From NCBI RefSeq assembly GCF_022539315.1, contig NC_066316.1, forward strand, positions 35,775,245-35,839,244: a DNA stretch of 64,000 nucleotides, given 5' to 3'. Of this stretch, positions 11,736 through 56,192 are shown one piece after another (position 1 is the stretch's first letter; every line of letters starts with the position of its first letter). This DNA is from Serinus canaria. Lineage: Eukaryota > Chordata > Aves > Passeriformes > Fringillidae. A model generated the notes under the pieces. That model ran no database searches. It saw only the letters and a list, made by a program, of their open reading frames with translations, and was not told where the DNA came from. Both the position numbers and the translations under genes were made by a program.

Positions 11736-12996
11736 CTTTAACAAGGAACTAGTGTTCTGCCTTGCAAACATCTGTGTTTAATCTGTGTAGAATTTGTAAA
11801 CAAGATGTTGGGCCTTCAGAAGTAAAGGCAAAAATGCTTTCCTTTATTATGGTATTTAAAGGCTATCATTTCAGAGTTTGTTTTTTTTTTAATAGCTTGT
11901 CATTTATATAATAAAAACAAGTATTTGTACAAAGATGCAGTTTCTTTTTAAAAAAAGCAGATCAGTTGAGTGTTTCATACTTTAATATATAAACTGAAAC
12001 ATATGAAAGCTATAAAAACATTAATGTGTGCCATGTATTAAACATGTAGCCTCATATTTTAATGCTTACATGTGGAGATTAAAAAAATATCACAATGGAA
12101 ATTTTACTTTCAATTATCATAAACAGACCAAAATACAGAGTAGAAACACGTCATTTCTGAAACTCAACAATTAGCATCACCTACTCTCTCAAACATATCA
12201 GCTGGGCTCAAGTTGTACACAGTAAGCATAAGCTAACATTCTACCAATGAAAGCGTTACCAAATGCATTAAGAGAAAATACTGCCACTAAATGAGTATCT
12301 CAGTCTATTCTTTTATTTAGTAATTTTTCTTCTAAAAGGCAATTTGAATTGGTTTTATAAGACTGGGGTTTTTTGCTGTTCTGGTATCAAAGGTCTTCTT
12401 TAAAACTGTCCTGCGAACAACTCAGTCACATTACAACAAAACAAAAAGACAAATAATAACAGACCAGCTACTTTTAACATTTTAATAATTGTAATTCTCC
12501 AATGCTGTTCTTCCACTCTGCACAGGGAAATTGTTTTATTTGGCACATTAAGGATAAAAAAGTCAAAAAAAATGAAGTGCAGTTTACAAACCTCAAATTG
12601 AACATCATTGTTCCAAGTCCATTGTTCATCAACGTCATGGCAAAATTAAAAACAAAAAACCACACACACAACATAGGGGAAGGTCCTCCAATGATCAATA
12701 TCATCAGAGCCTTGTAGCAGAAACAATATACATATATTAACGTTCAAACCAGAATCGGATTGCTAGGAATCTCACTTATCTCAAGTCCTGTTGTGCTCTT
12801 ACTTACAGTGTGTAAATCCTCACTATAAATGGCAAGGAGGCTTTGATGAACACATTTCACATTGTATAATTTTCTCTTAATCTCAAGTTTTAATGCAGAT
12901 ACTTAAATATCTGTAGAGTCCTGTAAACTCTGGCTGATTCCCAGCTGTCTGCACCAACTGCTCCCCAGGCAGGAGTGTGTCACTTCAAGTAGTGTC

Positions 12997-45997
<33,001 letters not shown>

Positions 45998-46010
45998 TCA
46001 CCGCCGTCGC

Positions 46011-46013
46011 CAT
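46011..46013 (-). other. Upstream ATG of SPAST (overlapping uORF start)
   Basis: ATG in strong context (G at -3, G at +4: GTTATGG), 16 nt 5' of the SPAST ATG and out of frame. The frame stays open through exon 1 and, after splicing, ends at TGA 41614-41612 in exon 2, so 148 codons. Only relevant if transcription starts upstream of 46013. Confidence 0.6.
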
Positions 46014-46257
46014 AACCCGCTGCCAGGGACTGACAACAACCGGCCATGGCGATGGCGGCGGCGGCGACGCCCCTTTCGTCCGGCCCACAGGGAGGGACGG
46101 AGGGCGGGATGCGGGCGGCCCCGGCCGGGGCGGGGAGAGATGGCACCGCCTCTGCCGCCCTGGGAGGCGAGGGCATGGCACCTACAGCGCCCGGCCTGCC
46201 CGCTCCCACGTCCTGAGGGGCGGGCTGTCGAGGGCACTCAGCGCTGAGCCTGGAAAG

Positions 46258-46590
46258 CACAGAATCACAGAATCAGTGTGGTCAGAAAAGGCATGTGAGA
46301 TCATCGGCCTTTGAGCGATATAAAACCGGACCGTAGCACTAACTACACATCCGCCTGGGTCTTGAACATGATCAGGGACGGTGTCTGTACCACCTCCTCA
46401 AGCAGTCCATTCCCTTGTTAAACAACCGTTTCTGTGAAGAAATTCCTCCCAGGAATTTCTTTAACCTGAACCACCTCGGGCACAGCCTGGGGAAATGTCC
46501 CCTTGTCCTTTCGCTGGTTTCCCGGGAGAAGAGGCCGCCTCCCAGCTGGCTGCATCCTCCTTTCGGGGACTTGCAGGGAGCGCAACCCCA
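46258..46590 (-). mobile_element. CR1 LINE fragment at the edge of the SPAST promoter
   Basis: CACAGAATCACAGAATC tail octamers, then AGCAGTCCATTCCCTTG, CTGTGAAGAAATTCCTCCC, CGCTGGTTTCCCGGGAGAAG and CAGCTGGCTGCATCCTCC: inverted CR1 blocks in the same orientation as SPAST. Its left end is about 260 bp upstream of the SPAST ATG. Confidence 0.8.
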
Positions 46591-48400
46591 CAGTGGCAAC
46601 AGCGGCCCGCTCCATCCCTGGCCGAAGCCGCTCAGTGCCGGCCCAGGGACGCGCCGAGCGGACGGGCGATGAATAATTTAACAGGATTTGTCATTCTGGC
46701 CGGGACGGTGAGCCGCCCCGCAGGCACAATGCAGCGCAGGCTCCTGGCGCCGCTCCCGCCTGGAGTCACTGCTGGTGGCACACAGGCAGAGCCCGGGGAA
46801 TTCCCTCGCACGGAGAGGCGTGGAGCAGCCAGTCCCTGACGGTGTCCCTGCTCCCGCCGCACCCGGGAGTGTGCCGCGGTGCTTTGTCTGCTCCGCTGCT
46901 CTGTAATGGGAATGACAGGCTGTCTCCTCGCATGCAGGGAGCTAATGGGATTCACTATACATTATAGATAAATCGCTCTGGAAAAAAAAAGAAATCTTAA
47001 CTCTACTCCACTCTCCTTACCAAAAGTGATCCAGTTGTCCAAGTCTTTATCAATTATTTACCCAGCCATAATATTTATTTGTGTTTCACCAAAGAGATAG
47101 ATCCTCCAGCTCCCTACTCCTTTGGTTATTTCAAACCTTAAAAATGCTTTTGGTACCTTTGGTCTAGCAACCTAGGGGAGGTATCCATACACCAGCACTT
47201 CTGTGCCTGCCTCTATATTCACCACTTCAGCGAACGCCTCCCTCTCTGCTTCAACCTTCCCACCTTTGAGGGTGCGTTGTCTGTTGTCTGATCTTCTTCG
47301 CCGTTGTTTTGCTTTGCCACACACTCTCTGTTCTAAAAATAAAATACTCAGTGATACTAGATTGACAGATAATCTCTCTGCTGCACCCCTGAACTGCACA
47401 CTGTCGCCCTGATTTGTAAATAACTTATTGTTTTGCATTCTTTTATGGAGGAGGAGAAATGTGATAGACTGTTGGTTTGTCCAGTGTCATTGGTGAGGTG
47501 GCACTTTCACCCTCCAATCCACTGTCACTTTTCGAAATCAATAAATGTTGAAGTCAGAAAATAAACTTCCCTTTTTTCACCTTGAGAACAACAGTGTGAG
47601 CGTGTCGTGTTGTTTCGTGTCCTATAGTGACAGCACACAGGAGCTGAGACAGTCCCAAAACTGCAGACACGTAATTCAGTGCACAAGCAAGCTTCCCCCA
47701 ATTTATAGCAAGAAAGGGCAGTCGGTGGGGCATGTTAATTAAAAGAATATGCCAAACTAAAAGCACTACTGTCTGCAGTATTTTATTCATTCTTCCAAAA
47801 TTACTATAAAACTACTGGGTTTTTTCCTTGTTTGTTTATGCCTCATAAAGTTACTTCCAGTTGTCCCTGGTAATGTGTATTTATTTTCTTAAATGACAGA
47901 TTGGAGTGGTTTTCTTTTAATGACAGAACAGTACACAGAATACAGTTTTCTTACTGTATAAAATACACAATTTATATCACATATAAAATAACATAAAAAC
48001 ATATAGCAACTATTCATGTCCTAGACCATTATTAGACAAACAGTGAACCTATTAGTGCTGAAAAAACCGCAGCGATGTACACCAAGTATTTTTCTTCTGT
48101 GTTTTGTAAGAATGATGATGTACTTCTATTATGAAAATATTATCGAGTATGTTCCAGCCCACTCATGAGAGGAGAAATTTTTTTTAGTATACGTAACTGT
48201 CCTTTAAAAAATTTTTTATTGATATAGTTTTAACATATTTTGTAATACCAAAGAACTTCCAGAAGCTTCAAGCAGTGTTAGCACTGTTATTTCACTAACA
48301 AAACCCCTTTCAGACCCAAATTAGCTTCAGCAACGTTATTTTTCGTGAACACCACAGTGACCTCTTCAGACACCAAGCCGCTTTGATTTACGACCGTATT
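46591..48400. other. SPAST-DPY30 head-to-head intergenic region
   Basis: Contains the retroviral 3' end at 47190-47632 and otherwise A/T-rich sequence from about 47640 to 48300. No gene recognised. Confidence 0.6.
47190..47632 (+). mobile_element. Endogenous retrovirus 3' end: PPT plus 3' LTR (ERVK-like)
   Basis: A purine run (47447-47459, GGAGGAGGAGAAA) that looks like a polypurine tract sits directly before TGTGATAGAC at 47460, a typical LTR start with TG. The LTR carries GGTGGCACTTTCACCCTCC, two ATAAA-type signals and a possible CA end near 47632. Upstream 47190-47446 may be the last part of the internal region; no intact retroviral protein is visible. The family is recalled from songbird repeats, not verified. 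Confidence 0.6.
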
Positions 48401-48545
48401 TCTGTACCCAAACCCCCAGGCTGATTTGGACCGAACCCCTGCCGCGAGCATTCTCCCGACAGGACGCCTGCAGACGAGCACCCACCGACCCAGTTGCCGG
48501 CCCCGCTCCGCCCCGCCCTCCCCGCCGCCGGGGCTGGGTGGGGCC

Positions 48546-48557
48546 CGCGCAGGCGCA
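48546..48557. promoter_or_regulatory. NRF1-like site CGCGCAGGCGCA
   Basis: Close to the NRF1 consensus YGCGCAYGCGCR; 33 bp upstream of the CRE. Motif evidence only. Confidence 0.55.
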
Positions 48558-48590
48558 CTGCGCCGGGGGCCGGCCGCGCGACCGCTTCAC

Positions 48591-48598
48591 TGACGTCA
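48591..48598. promoter_or_regulatory. CRE palindrome TGACGTCA
   Basis: Perfect CREB/ATF site inside the DPY30 CpG island, about 98 bp upstream of the proposed exon 1 donor. Confidence 0.7.
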
Positions 48599-49142
48599 AA
48601 ACAATCCGCGACGGCGGCTGCTGTTGCTGCGGAGCTGCTCCCGGTATCCTGCCGATCCCAGTGTCCCGCTCTTCCCGGACCGACCGGCGGTGAGAGCCCT
48701 GCGGCGGGGCCGCCTCTCCCCCGCGGGGTGCCCGGGGCACGGCCGGGGGCGGCGGCCGCACGCGGCCCGCGGTTGCGGCGCGGCCCCAGCCCGGCCCTGC
48801 CCCCGGGGGCTCTTGGGGCGCTGTTGCGGGCACGGGAGGGACGGACGGAGGGAAGGAAGGAGGGAAAGGAATGTCTCCGGCGTCCCGGGGGGATGAGTGC
48901 TGTATTTTCTAATCCCAGTACTGCTCTCTTCAGCGGACGAAACGCGAAAACTTAAAGGCACTTCTCGGTCTTGCGTGCGGGAGAAACCAGTTCAAGTTTG
49001 GCGCGGGGGGAGCACGGAGCAACTCCCTCTGCTTTCTAGTAATTGTGCCTTGGTAACCATTAGTAACCAAGTGATGCAATATCACTTAGCTCACATGGGC
49101 TTCATCTCAGCCTGCTGACCAGTTTTTTTATTGCTTTCCTAG

Positions 49143-49216
49143 ATCTTCTTGGACGCCCATCAAATTTCACTTTTCAAATCATGGAGGGAGAACAGATTAT
49201 GGAGGGACAGCCACAG
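49143..49216 (+). CDS. DPY30: DPY30 exon 2 (first coding exon)
   Basis: Acceptor TTTCCTAG ends at 49142. 38 nt of 5' UTR, then ATG at 49181 (context ATC ATG G) and 12 codons to donor GTATTA. Phase 0. Confidence 0.94.
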
Positions 49217-52200
49217 GTATTACAAGAAATGTTTTGTGTGTATTATGTTACTTGTGTAAACGGAGAATTTTAACTTTGCTAACCATGTGTTACTTTACAG
49301 GTTCCGGAAAATCCTCATTCCGAATACGGCCTCACTGAAAATGTAGAGGTAACAAAGATTTTGTTGCAGTGGAAGTCATATTTGTGATTAGGGGAAAGAA
49401 GTTGACTCCTGATTCTAAATTCAGAAAATGTAATATTCTCGATGGAGCTAAGCAATACCTGTCCCTGGCGGAAATGGCTGTAAATATATTTTCTGTTGTG
49501 CTACTTCTGTTGTTCTAAGTGGTACTGAAGTAGATAATGAGCCTTTTAATGAGTTGGAGTCTTTTTTGAAGTCTCTTATGATTATTATCTGTTCTGTTGC
49601 TGTCTGTGAGAGATACAGATATATATTATGGCACAAAAAAAGCCATGCACATTAGGCTCAACCTATGGTGAGTATACTGGGAGAATCACTTCCTAACTCT
49701 ATGGCATTTATTTACTCTTCTTATTAAAGAAAAGCCTTCAGCCTCCCTTTATTATAAGTTCCTACTCTGTGCTAAGCTTTTGCAGAAACTATTTTCAAAC
49801 ATCTTCTAGGACTCATCTCTCTGATAACTGCTTGTCTCTATGCCTCAGCTCCCATGGGTCCTACAGGACCATAACACACTGGTCCTGTGCCAGTAGATTC
49901 ATGTACATTGCACTGAATACATTTGGTTTACTGGCAGTGGGAGGGTATCACTTTACAACTGCAGTTAATGGTGTTAGGTGATTTCAGCACTTTTTGATCA
50001 AAAAGGATCTAGAAGCATTTTGCATATGTTTTCTTTAAACATCTATACTTGATGGGTTTTTTAAAATCTATACATTAGTAGAGCACAGTCACAGAGTACT
50101 TGACTTTAGCAGAGTCCCCTTTGTCCGGCTTCACCTGAATTCCTTGTGCTTTTACCATTTTGTGTTAGAAGCACATGTATACAGGAACCATCTAACTGAG
50201 ACTCTCACTGGTAGTCATTCCTGTCTTAGTGATGTAGAGTTCAAATCAGTGAATTTGTACTGAAATTAAAAAAAAAGGTAGAAATAAAAATTACTGGGAT
50301 TGGATGTCTTCTCTTGTAGAAAACTTACAACTTCTAAACATTGTTTCCCCAAAACATAGTAATTTAATAAAAGATTCCTCTGGATTAGGTTTTTGTGCAA
50401 GGAAAAATATGCACTTAATATTCTTAAAAGATGTAAAGAAATTATTGCCATCAAATTGCAAAGATGGGTACTTTGCACGCCCACTTCAAAGTAGATGTGG
50501 CTGCTATTACCAATGTTCATTCACATTTTTTTTTCTTTACTTCAGAGGATAGTAGAAAATGAGAAGCTAAATGCCGAGAAAACATCAAAGCAGAAGGTGG
50601 ATCTTCAGTCATTACCCACACGTGCCTACTTGGATCAGACAGTTGTACCTATCTTGCTACAGGGACTTGCTGTTCTTGCAAAAGAGAGGTAAGATGCTTC
50701 TGTGTTCCTCCTGTTCCTAGGCAAATGCAGGTCTCAAACTCGGGCAGTGCAGCACCTTTCAGGCCTCGCACACTGAATATGGCTTTGCTCTTTGTAAGGT
50801 CCTCATTATAACAGGTTTATGAACCCATGAATTGCTGTGATTGACCGTGCAGGGTGGGTTCCTCACATAGGCACACATGGCATGACAGGAGTTATTTACT
50901 GAATTCATCATCTCCCAATAAGGCATGCTGCTGTTAAAGTTTTAGAGGGAAAAACGGGAGAGGTTTTGTTACTAATTTTATCACGTAATTCACCTTAGAG
51001 AAGCAAAGCAAGACGATGTTCTAGTTTTGAAGATTTTTGTTGTGTGGAATTATAAACAGTTCTGCTTGACATTTAAGAGAAGGAAAGACAAATCAGGCAT
51101 GACATGCATCTTTGTCAGAGATTAAGATACTTTCTAAAGGGTGTGGCTGAGCCTGCACTATAAACACAGTCTGTTTCTGTAAGAATCTTTATTCAGAGGA
51201 TAAACCATCAGTCTGCTTCTTACAGAAGCAGACTGATGGTTTATCCTCTGAATAAAGATTATGCTGTTGAGGTGCCCCAGCTCTCTTTACCAGTCAGCCT
51301 AGAAAGGTATCCTTCAAAAACAGCAAACAGGTGTTCATCTTAACAAAACTCATTTCTAGCCTTTTTGGTGTATCCTCACTAGGGGCAAGTTGTACTGCGT
51401 GAACCATCTCTCAAATTGTAATAATACAATCAAAAACTGATATAGATCATCATAATTGCATCATGGCACCTACAGTCAGAAAAACCATCAAGAGTGTATA
51501 AACTTCAGAAGGAGTTGGGAATTTAAACTGCAGTGTACAGACAGCTAATTAAGCAAAATTAGGCACCTAGGAAGGTCCACCCATATGCACACCTGAGGGA
51601 TGTGCAGATCTTCAGCTGACATCTGTGGGAGTTCTGCTGCAGACTCAATGTGAAACACAGCCCAAGGTTAATACTCCACCCTTACACTCTGAATACCTGT
51701 GTGACATGCAAACTTTTTCCTTCCCTTCTCTTTCCTTTCCCTTTCTCTTTCCCTTCCCTTTGCCTTGTCTTGCCTTGCCTTTTTTCTATCTTCTTTATGG
51801 GGGCTCATCACAGAAGTGAAATTGGATCATTGATAGGAGGGGTTGGGGAACATACAGGTAGTATGAACCTACCAAGGGCAAACTGTCTGTTCAGCTGAGC
51901 ATAATAAACCCTCAGGAGTGAGAAGGCTGAACTATCAGCTCTGCTTAAAATTGAACAGGAAAATAACTTGTGGATGCTAAGTTCTTTTTCAAAGGAATAT
52001 AGAAATGTTCAGGGAATAGCCTAGTACATCTGATGATCATGCCTGGAATTCAGTAGAAATTACCATCCAGGATATTGAGCATATGGATAAATTACATGTT
52101 TGGGAAGAGATCAAGACAATTTTTGTTAGGTCTTTTAAGTGTCTTGGAGTTTATTGAAGGAGTCAGCAAGCATATGTAAAGAGGAATGCAGATGATGCAG

Positions 52201-54063
52201 TCTGTCTGTTGAAATTTCCAAAAAGTTTTTCACATAGTTATTCACTAACAACTTTTAAAGAGAGTTAGTTGCTGTTGGGATAAAAGGAAACACTTTTATA
52301 TGGATGAGGAACTGATGGGAAGATATGAGATAGACGGTAAAAGTAAATGTTGAATTTTCACAGTGAAACGAGCTCAACACTAGAATAATGGAAAAGATCA
52401 CTTATAACAATTTGAAGAAGTGGCTGACAAAAGTTATTAATGAGACTAAGTTTTACAGAATAGATTAGGGAGTTTTGAGTTTCAGTTTCTGTTTGTTTTT
52501 TAAGTTGATCAATTGTAAATAATTGCATAGGAAATTCATAAAACTGAAGACAGCTGTGAAAAATTTAAGCTGACAGAAAGTGACATTGAATCCAAATAAG
52601 CATAAAATTGTGGCCCTCGGAGGGTAGTGAAAAACACTACTGACAAAATGTTAGATTCTGAGCTGAAAATTACCCTTCTGGAAAAATGTTGTTAAACTGT
52701 TACATGTATATGTCAATGCACTGCTTTAATCAAAAATAAATTCTGAATGGTAGGACTTAGAAATTGAAGGGGTAAAACCAACTTAAAGGGGTAAAAAGCA
52801 AGTGTAATGTCACTATTTAAATCTGTGATGTTCTTGTATTTTTAATATTATGTATAATTCCCCTGTATTCTGGTAGAATGTGAAAAAGTGACAGTGACAA
52901 GGTGGTCATAAGTATGGAATGCTGTCTCTATACGGAATGAATGAATGAATAGATGATATCTAGAAAAGAGTCTTCTGTGGACAAAGATATTAGAAGCCTG
53001 TTAAATCACAACAGCAGAGAGATGATGGATTGGGATGGACTGTTTATTATCTCTTCTGATACAGTAATCAAATTAAATGAAGCAGGTAGCAAATTCATGA
53101 CGAACAAATGGCTGATCCTTCACAGGTCACGTAATTAAGCTATTTTTTTGCTTTCAGTTGAGGACATTAACATTTTATTTGTGCTCAAGAGGCAACTGGT
53201 CAAAGCTGTAGAGGAATCCACCCCGGCCTATTAAGGGGGCTAACTCAGGAATTGGTACATGCTTGGATGCCAAAAGGATGGTCCCGAGAAGCATCTCTGC
53301 ATATTTTTGTTGTTGTTTTTGTGCTCTTTATAGGCATATTTGCTCACTGCCAGACCTTTGGTTTGACCTGCTCTGGAATAAGTATGTAATTTATTTTGTG
53401 GACAGAATCCAGATTAGCAGGATTCACATGGTATAGCTGGAGGAGTTCTTTTTAAAAAACCTACAGACTAAGGCCAGTGATCAAAAGTGTTTATTATTCA
53501 CCACTTGCAGTTTACAGCACTTCTCAAACTTGAAGATTTGTTATGTTTGTTTAAGTTGCCAGAAACCATGAAAACTCCTCTTAAAACACTAAGCTATACA
53601 GTAACCACTTGGAAAAAGAAAAAAAGCAGAGATTCAGTTTTACTTTAAATAGCATGACTTAGTAAGAGTCAAATGTATGTCATATCCAATGATGTACGTA
53701 CAGTATTTATGCTTACAGACTGTGGTTTTTAGGTATGTAAGTATGTAACTGTTCTAGCAATTTAGTAACATTGAACCCACAGTGACTAAGAACCCCTTTT
53801 TAAATCTTTCTCATTAGATATAAATTGGAAATTTACAGAGTCACTCTAGGTAGTTGGTCATCCCTAAATCAATGCTTAGAAGTGTTTGGGAGGAGCTGTG
53901 TTGCTTTTATGGGAAGCTGATTGGTCCTTCAGCTACCTAATTTCATACAATAACAAATAATTGCTTTTGATTTACTTTTTTTCTTTGCAGACCGCCCAAT
54001 CCCATTGAATTTCTAGCAGCATATCTTTTAAAAAACAAGTCACAATTTGAGGACCGAAATTAA
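49181..54063 (+). CDS. DPY30: DPY30, complete, 99 residues in four coding exons
   Basis: Core subunit of SET1/MLL H3K4 methyltransferase complexes; its carboxy-terminal helices dimerise and dock on ASH2L. Coding exons are 49181-49216, 49301-49348, 50546-50688 and 53991-54063, joined by GT-AG introns. The protein is 99 residues, same as human. It starts [12 protein letters not shown], continues [16 protein letters not shown] and [12 protein letters not shown], and carries the Dpy-30 motif [19 protein letters not shown] (about residues 51-69), then [16 protein letters not shown] and ends QFEDRN. The amino-terminal third differs at several places from human; the docking domain is nearly unchanged. 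The start is chosen because it is the only in-frame ATG in exon 2 giving the family amino terminus. Head to head with SPAST. Confidence 0.98.
49301..49348 (+). CDS. DPY30: DPY30 exon 3
   Basis: 48 nt, 16 codons: [16 protein letters not shown]. Acceptor TTTACAG, donor GTAACA. Separated from exon 2 by only 84 bp. Confidence 0.95.
50546..50688 (+). CDS. DPY30: DPY30 exon 4 (Dpy-30 motif)
   Basis: 143 nt, residues 29-75 plus two bases of R76: [17 protein letters not shown]...LAVLAKE. Acceptor TACTTCAG, donor GTAAGA. Carries the first helix of the dimerisation/docking module. Confidence 0.97.
51184..51260. repeat. Perfect 37-bp inverted repeat, 3-nt loop
   Basis: Left arm 51184-51220, loop TAC 51221-51223, right arm 51224-51260. 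I compared all 37 positions and found no mismatch; pairing stops at 51183/51261. It starts AATCTTTATTCAGAGG and its centre reads CTGCTTCT-TAC-AGAAGCAG. It lies in DPY30 intron 4. No target-site duplication or transposon termini are apparent. Confidence 0.97.
51714..51796. repeat. Polypyrimidine tract (CCCTTT/CCTTG units)
   Basis: About 80 bases of C and T with a few G, made of CCTTT- and CCTTG-like units. Possible microsatellite remnant in DPY30 intron 4. Confidence 0.8.
53991..54063 (+). CDS. DPY30: DPY30 exon 5 (last)
   Basis: 73 nt coding, residues 76-99: [17 protein letters not shown]...QFEDRN, stop TAA 54061-54063. Acceptor TTCTTTGCAG. Confidence 0.97.
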
Positions 54064-54200
54064 CTCCATAAAAATGAGGACAGTTTGGCTGCTAGACTGA
54101 AATGCTGATTTGCCGCAATTTGTTTTCTGCTGTAAAAATCCTTTAGCCACATTGTTGTCTTTCTTAACTGCACAATTTGCTCTATCTTTTGAGTTTATTT

Positions 54201-54206
54201 AATAAA
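54201..54206 (+). terminator. DPY30: DPY30 polyadenylation signal AATAAA
   Basis: Canonical AATAAA 138 bp after the stop codon, followed by a T-rich stretch with TTGTTCTCTTG. Gives a short 3' UTR with cleavage expected near 54220-54230. Confidence 0.8.
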
Positions 54207-56118
54207 GAACACTTTACATTTAATTGTTCTCTTGTTTTAAACTAGCTATTAAGAGACTTTGAAAATAAAGTACTGAAACTACTGGATGACAGTCTGAATA
54301 ATTCCATCACAGGGCTGATAATCTATATAACTTAATTGGGTTTTATATAGCGCCCTCCAGTGCAACATGCCTAAACAGAAAGCAAACAAATGCAGAACAA
54401 TTAAATTTTATTATGTCGAGAGGAGAGAACTTGCTCCAGAACACCAGCAAATGGGTTTAGTTAAAACAAACAATGAGATCCAGCAGCTGAACCGATCACC
54501 TACAGACAGCAGCCAGTGTCTCTCATAGTTACATTAATGAGGTGTTCAGCATTTGTCATTGATCTCCTAGGATTCAGTGTGCTGGATTCAGCTGAAACAC
54601 AGAATGAATTTGGAAGTGACATATAAGAGTTCTGTAATTCAGGTCTCTATACAGCTACCCGTGGTTGAATTGTCTAAAAACTTGCAGGGATTGAGGTCTT
54701 GCTGTTAGTCTTAGTAGAAAGGTTTCACTGTTTTACATACATCTTAGTATCTTAAAACAAAAGCATTGAATTAGTACAGTCTAAGAGCAGTAAGAGTGGG
54801 GAACAAAAATTGAAAGAAGCCTGCAAACCCCAAATCAAGTGTAAAAGCTGTCTTTTGGAAAATGTACCAAAATTTGGAAGGAGATTACTAATTCTACTGC
54901 ATTGTGGTGAACACAGTCTCCATCAAACACTGACACTGAAAAAGATACAGAAAGGATTTTAGCAAGAGTGCTTTGACTTTCTGGAATGACTAATAACATT
55001 TAAGTGAAGACAAGGAAACACCATAAGGACTTGGTACTGCTATTTTTATTCCTAAAATGGCATTCCAACGTTTCATAAGAAACAACTTTGCAAGACTGTA
55101 AAAACTGTTAAATGCAAAGGGAATCTATGCTGCTCCCCAGCTTCTCTGTGGAGAATTTGTGTAAGACCAAACGGAAAGAAGCAGTTTCACATTTAGTCCT
55201 CCCCAGACATAGCAATTTTCTTAGATTTTTGTACCTGAATTCAGAATAGAATCCGATTTCTTACCTGACAGTAATACCTGTCAAGCAGCTGCACAAAACT
55301 TGAAACATTCTGGCTTTCTGCACAGCTCTTGCATCAACTTGGAATCTCAAAGCAACAGTTCCAGTACTAAGGGAAGCTGTCCCTGCCAGCAGTGTGCCAT
55401 CCACTCAGCTGCTGATGTCACTGGTACGTGGTGTCATCTGCTATTATTTTCCAATCTAGGCTAGAGATTTAATTCAAGAGAATGAAAAAGCCATGTTCAC
55501 ACAGTGATGGTGTTAGAAGATTTACTATGACAGCTTTTCATGGGCAGCTTCTTCAAAGAAATAAATTGTAATGTGACTAGCAGCAGTGAACTTAACACTC
55601 TAAAAATTAAATCTTAGTGATTCCTGTGAAGGTATGGCAAGTCAATAAGATAAACACAATCCTTTATTTGTTAAATTGGCTTCACCTATTGGCTTCAGCA
55701 TATCTTTTGCAAAGAAGATACTCTGTAACAGGAAAAAGTAGCAAGTTAATACCTGTATTATCTAGTTCTCAGTTACAAAAGTAATGATATAGTCTAAATT
55801 TTAAAAGCATTTACTTGTTTTGAACTCTTCACTACAAAACAATGAAAATTCTGTGAAGAGACTTGACATATGCTTGCTATCCCAATTTAATCTATAAAGT
55901 GGTACTGTTTTTCCACAGGAAATAACATTTCTGAAAGCTTCAAGACAAATTGTATTTAATTTTAAAATACAAACACATTTAGAGTAAAAACTTGAAGAAG
56001 TACTTAAAAATGGCAACTTTAGATGTATGACAGGCCACTGCTAAGTAGCTGAAAGCCATTGTATCTTTTTTTTTTTAATTATTTTTTTAGTGTTCACTAC
56101 CCCAGGTATCTGAGTAGA

Positions 56119-56192
56119 TATTCCATTTTATTTTCTACTAATTTTTACTGCTCCAAATGGCAGTAAAAATGAGTAGAAAATAAAATGGAATA
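56119..56192. repeat. 33-bp inverted repeat, one mismatch, 8-nt loop
   Basis: Left arm 56119-56151, loop TCCAAATG, right arm 56160-56192; a single A-G mismatch. The loop contains CCA and overlaps TGG, which can extend the stem with a small bulge. Found 2 kb downstream of the DPY30 poly(A) signal. Confidence 0.95.

Larger units (their letters stand above)
4430..12996. other. SPAST 3' UTR plus SPAST-SLC30A6 intergenic region
   Basis: No coding gene recognised. The right part must contain the SPAST 3' UTR, transcribed leftward from 12996. Complements of AATAAA occur at 12535, 12312, 11843 and 9536 among others, and the functional one cannot be chosen without transcripts. Simple sequence: G-run near 6409 then A/C-rich 6418-6515, C-run at 7191-7201, A/C-rich 11668-11735. 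A 183-codon frame at 4453-5004 (+) resembles no family and is judged non-coding. Confidence 0.6.
48410..48900 (+). promoter_or_regulatory. DPY30: CpG-island promoter and non-coding exon 1 of DPY30
   Basis: GC/CpG-rich block with an NRF1-like CGCGCAGGCGCA (48546-48557) and a full palindromic CRE TGACGTCA (48591-48598). A plausible donor GCG|GTGAGA at 48689/48690 would end a non-coding first exon beginning near 48.6 kb. The start site is inferred from motif spacing only. Confidence 0.7.
49349..53990. other. DPY30 introns 3 and 4: contents
   Basis: Intron 3 (49349-50545): nothing recognised. Intron 4 (50689-53990): a long perfect hairpin at 51184-51260, a pyrimidine tract at 51714-51796, a short GAAT microsatellite near 52936; no other element identified. 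Confidence 0.65.
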
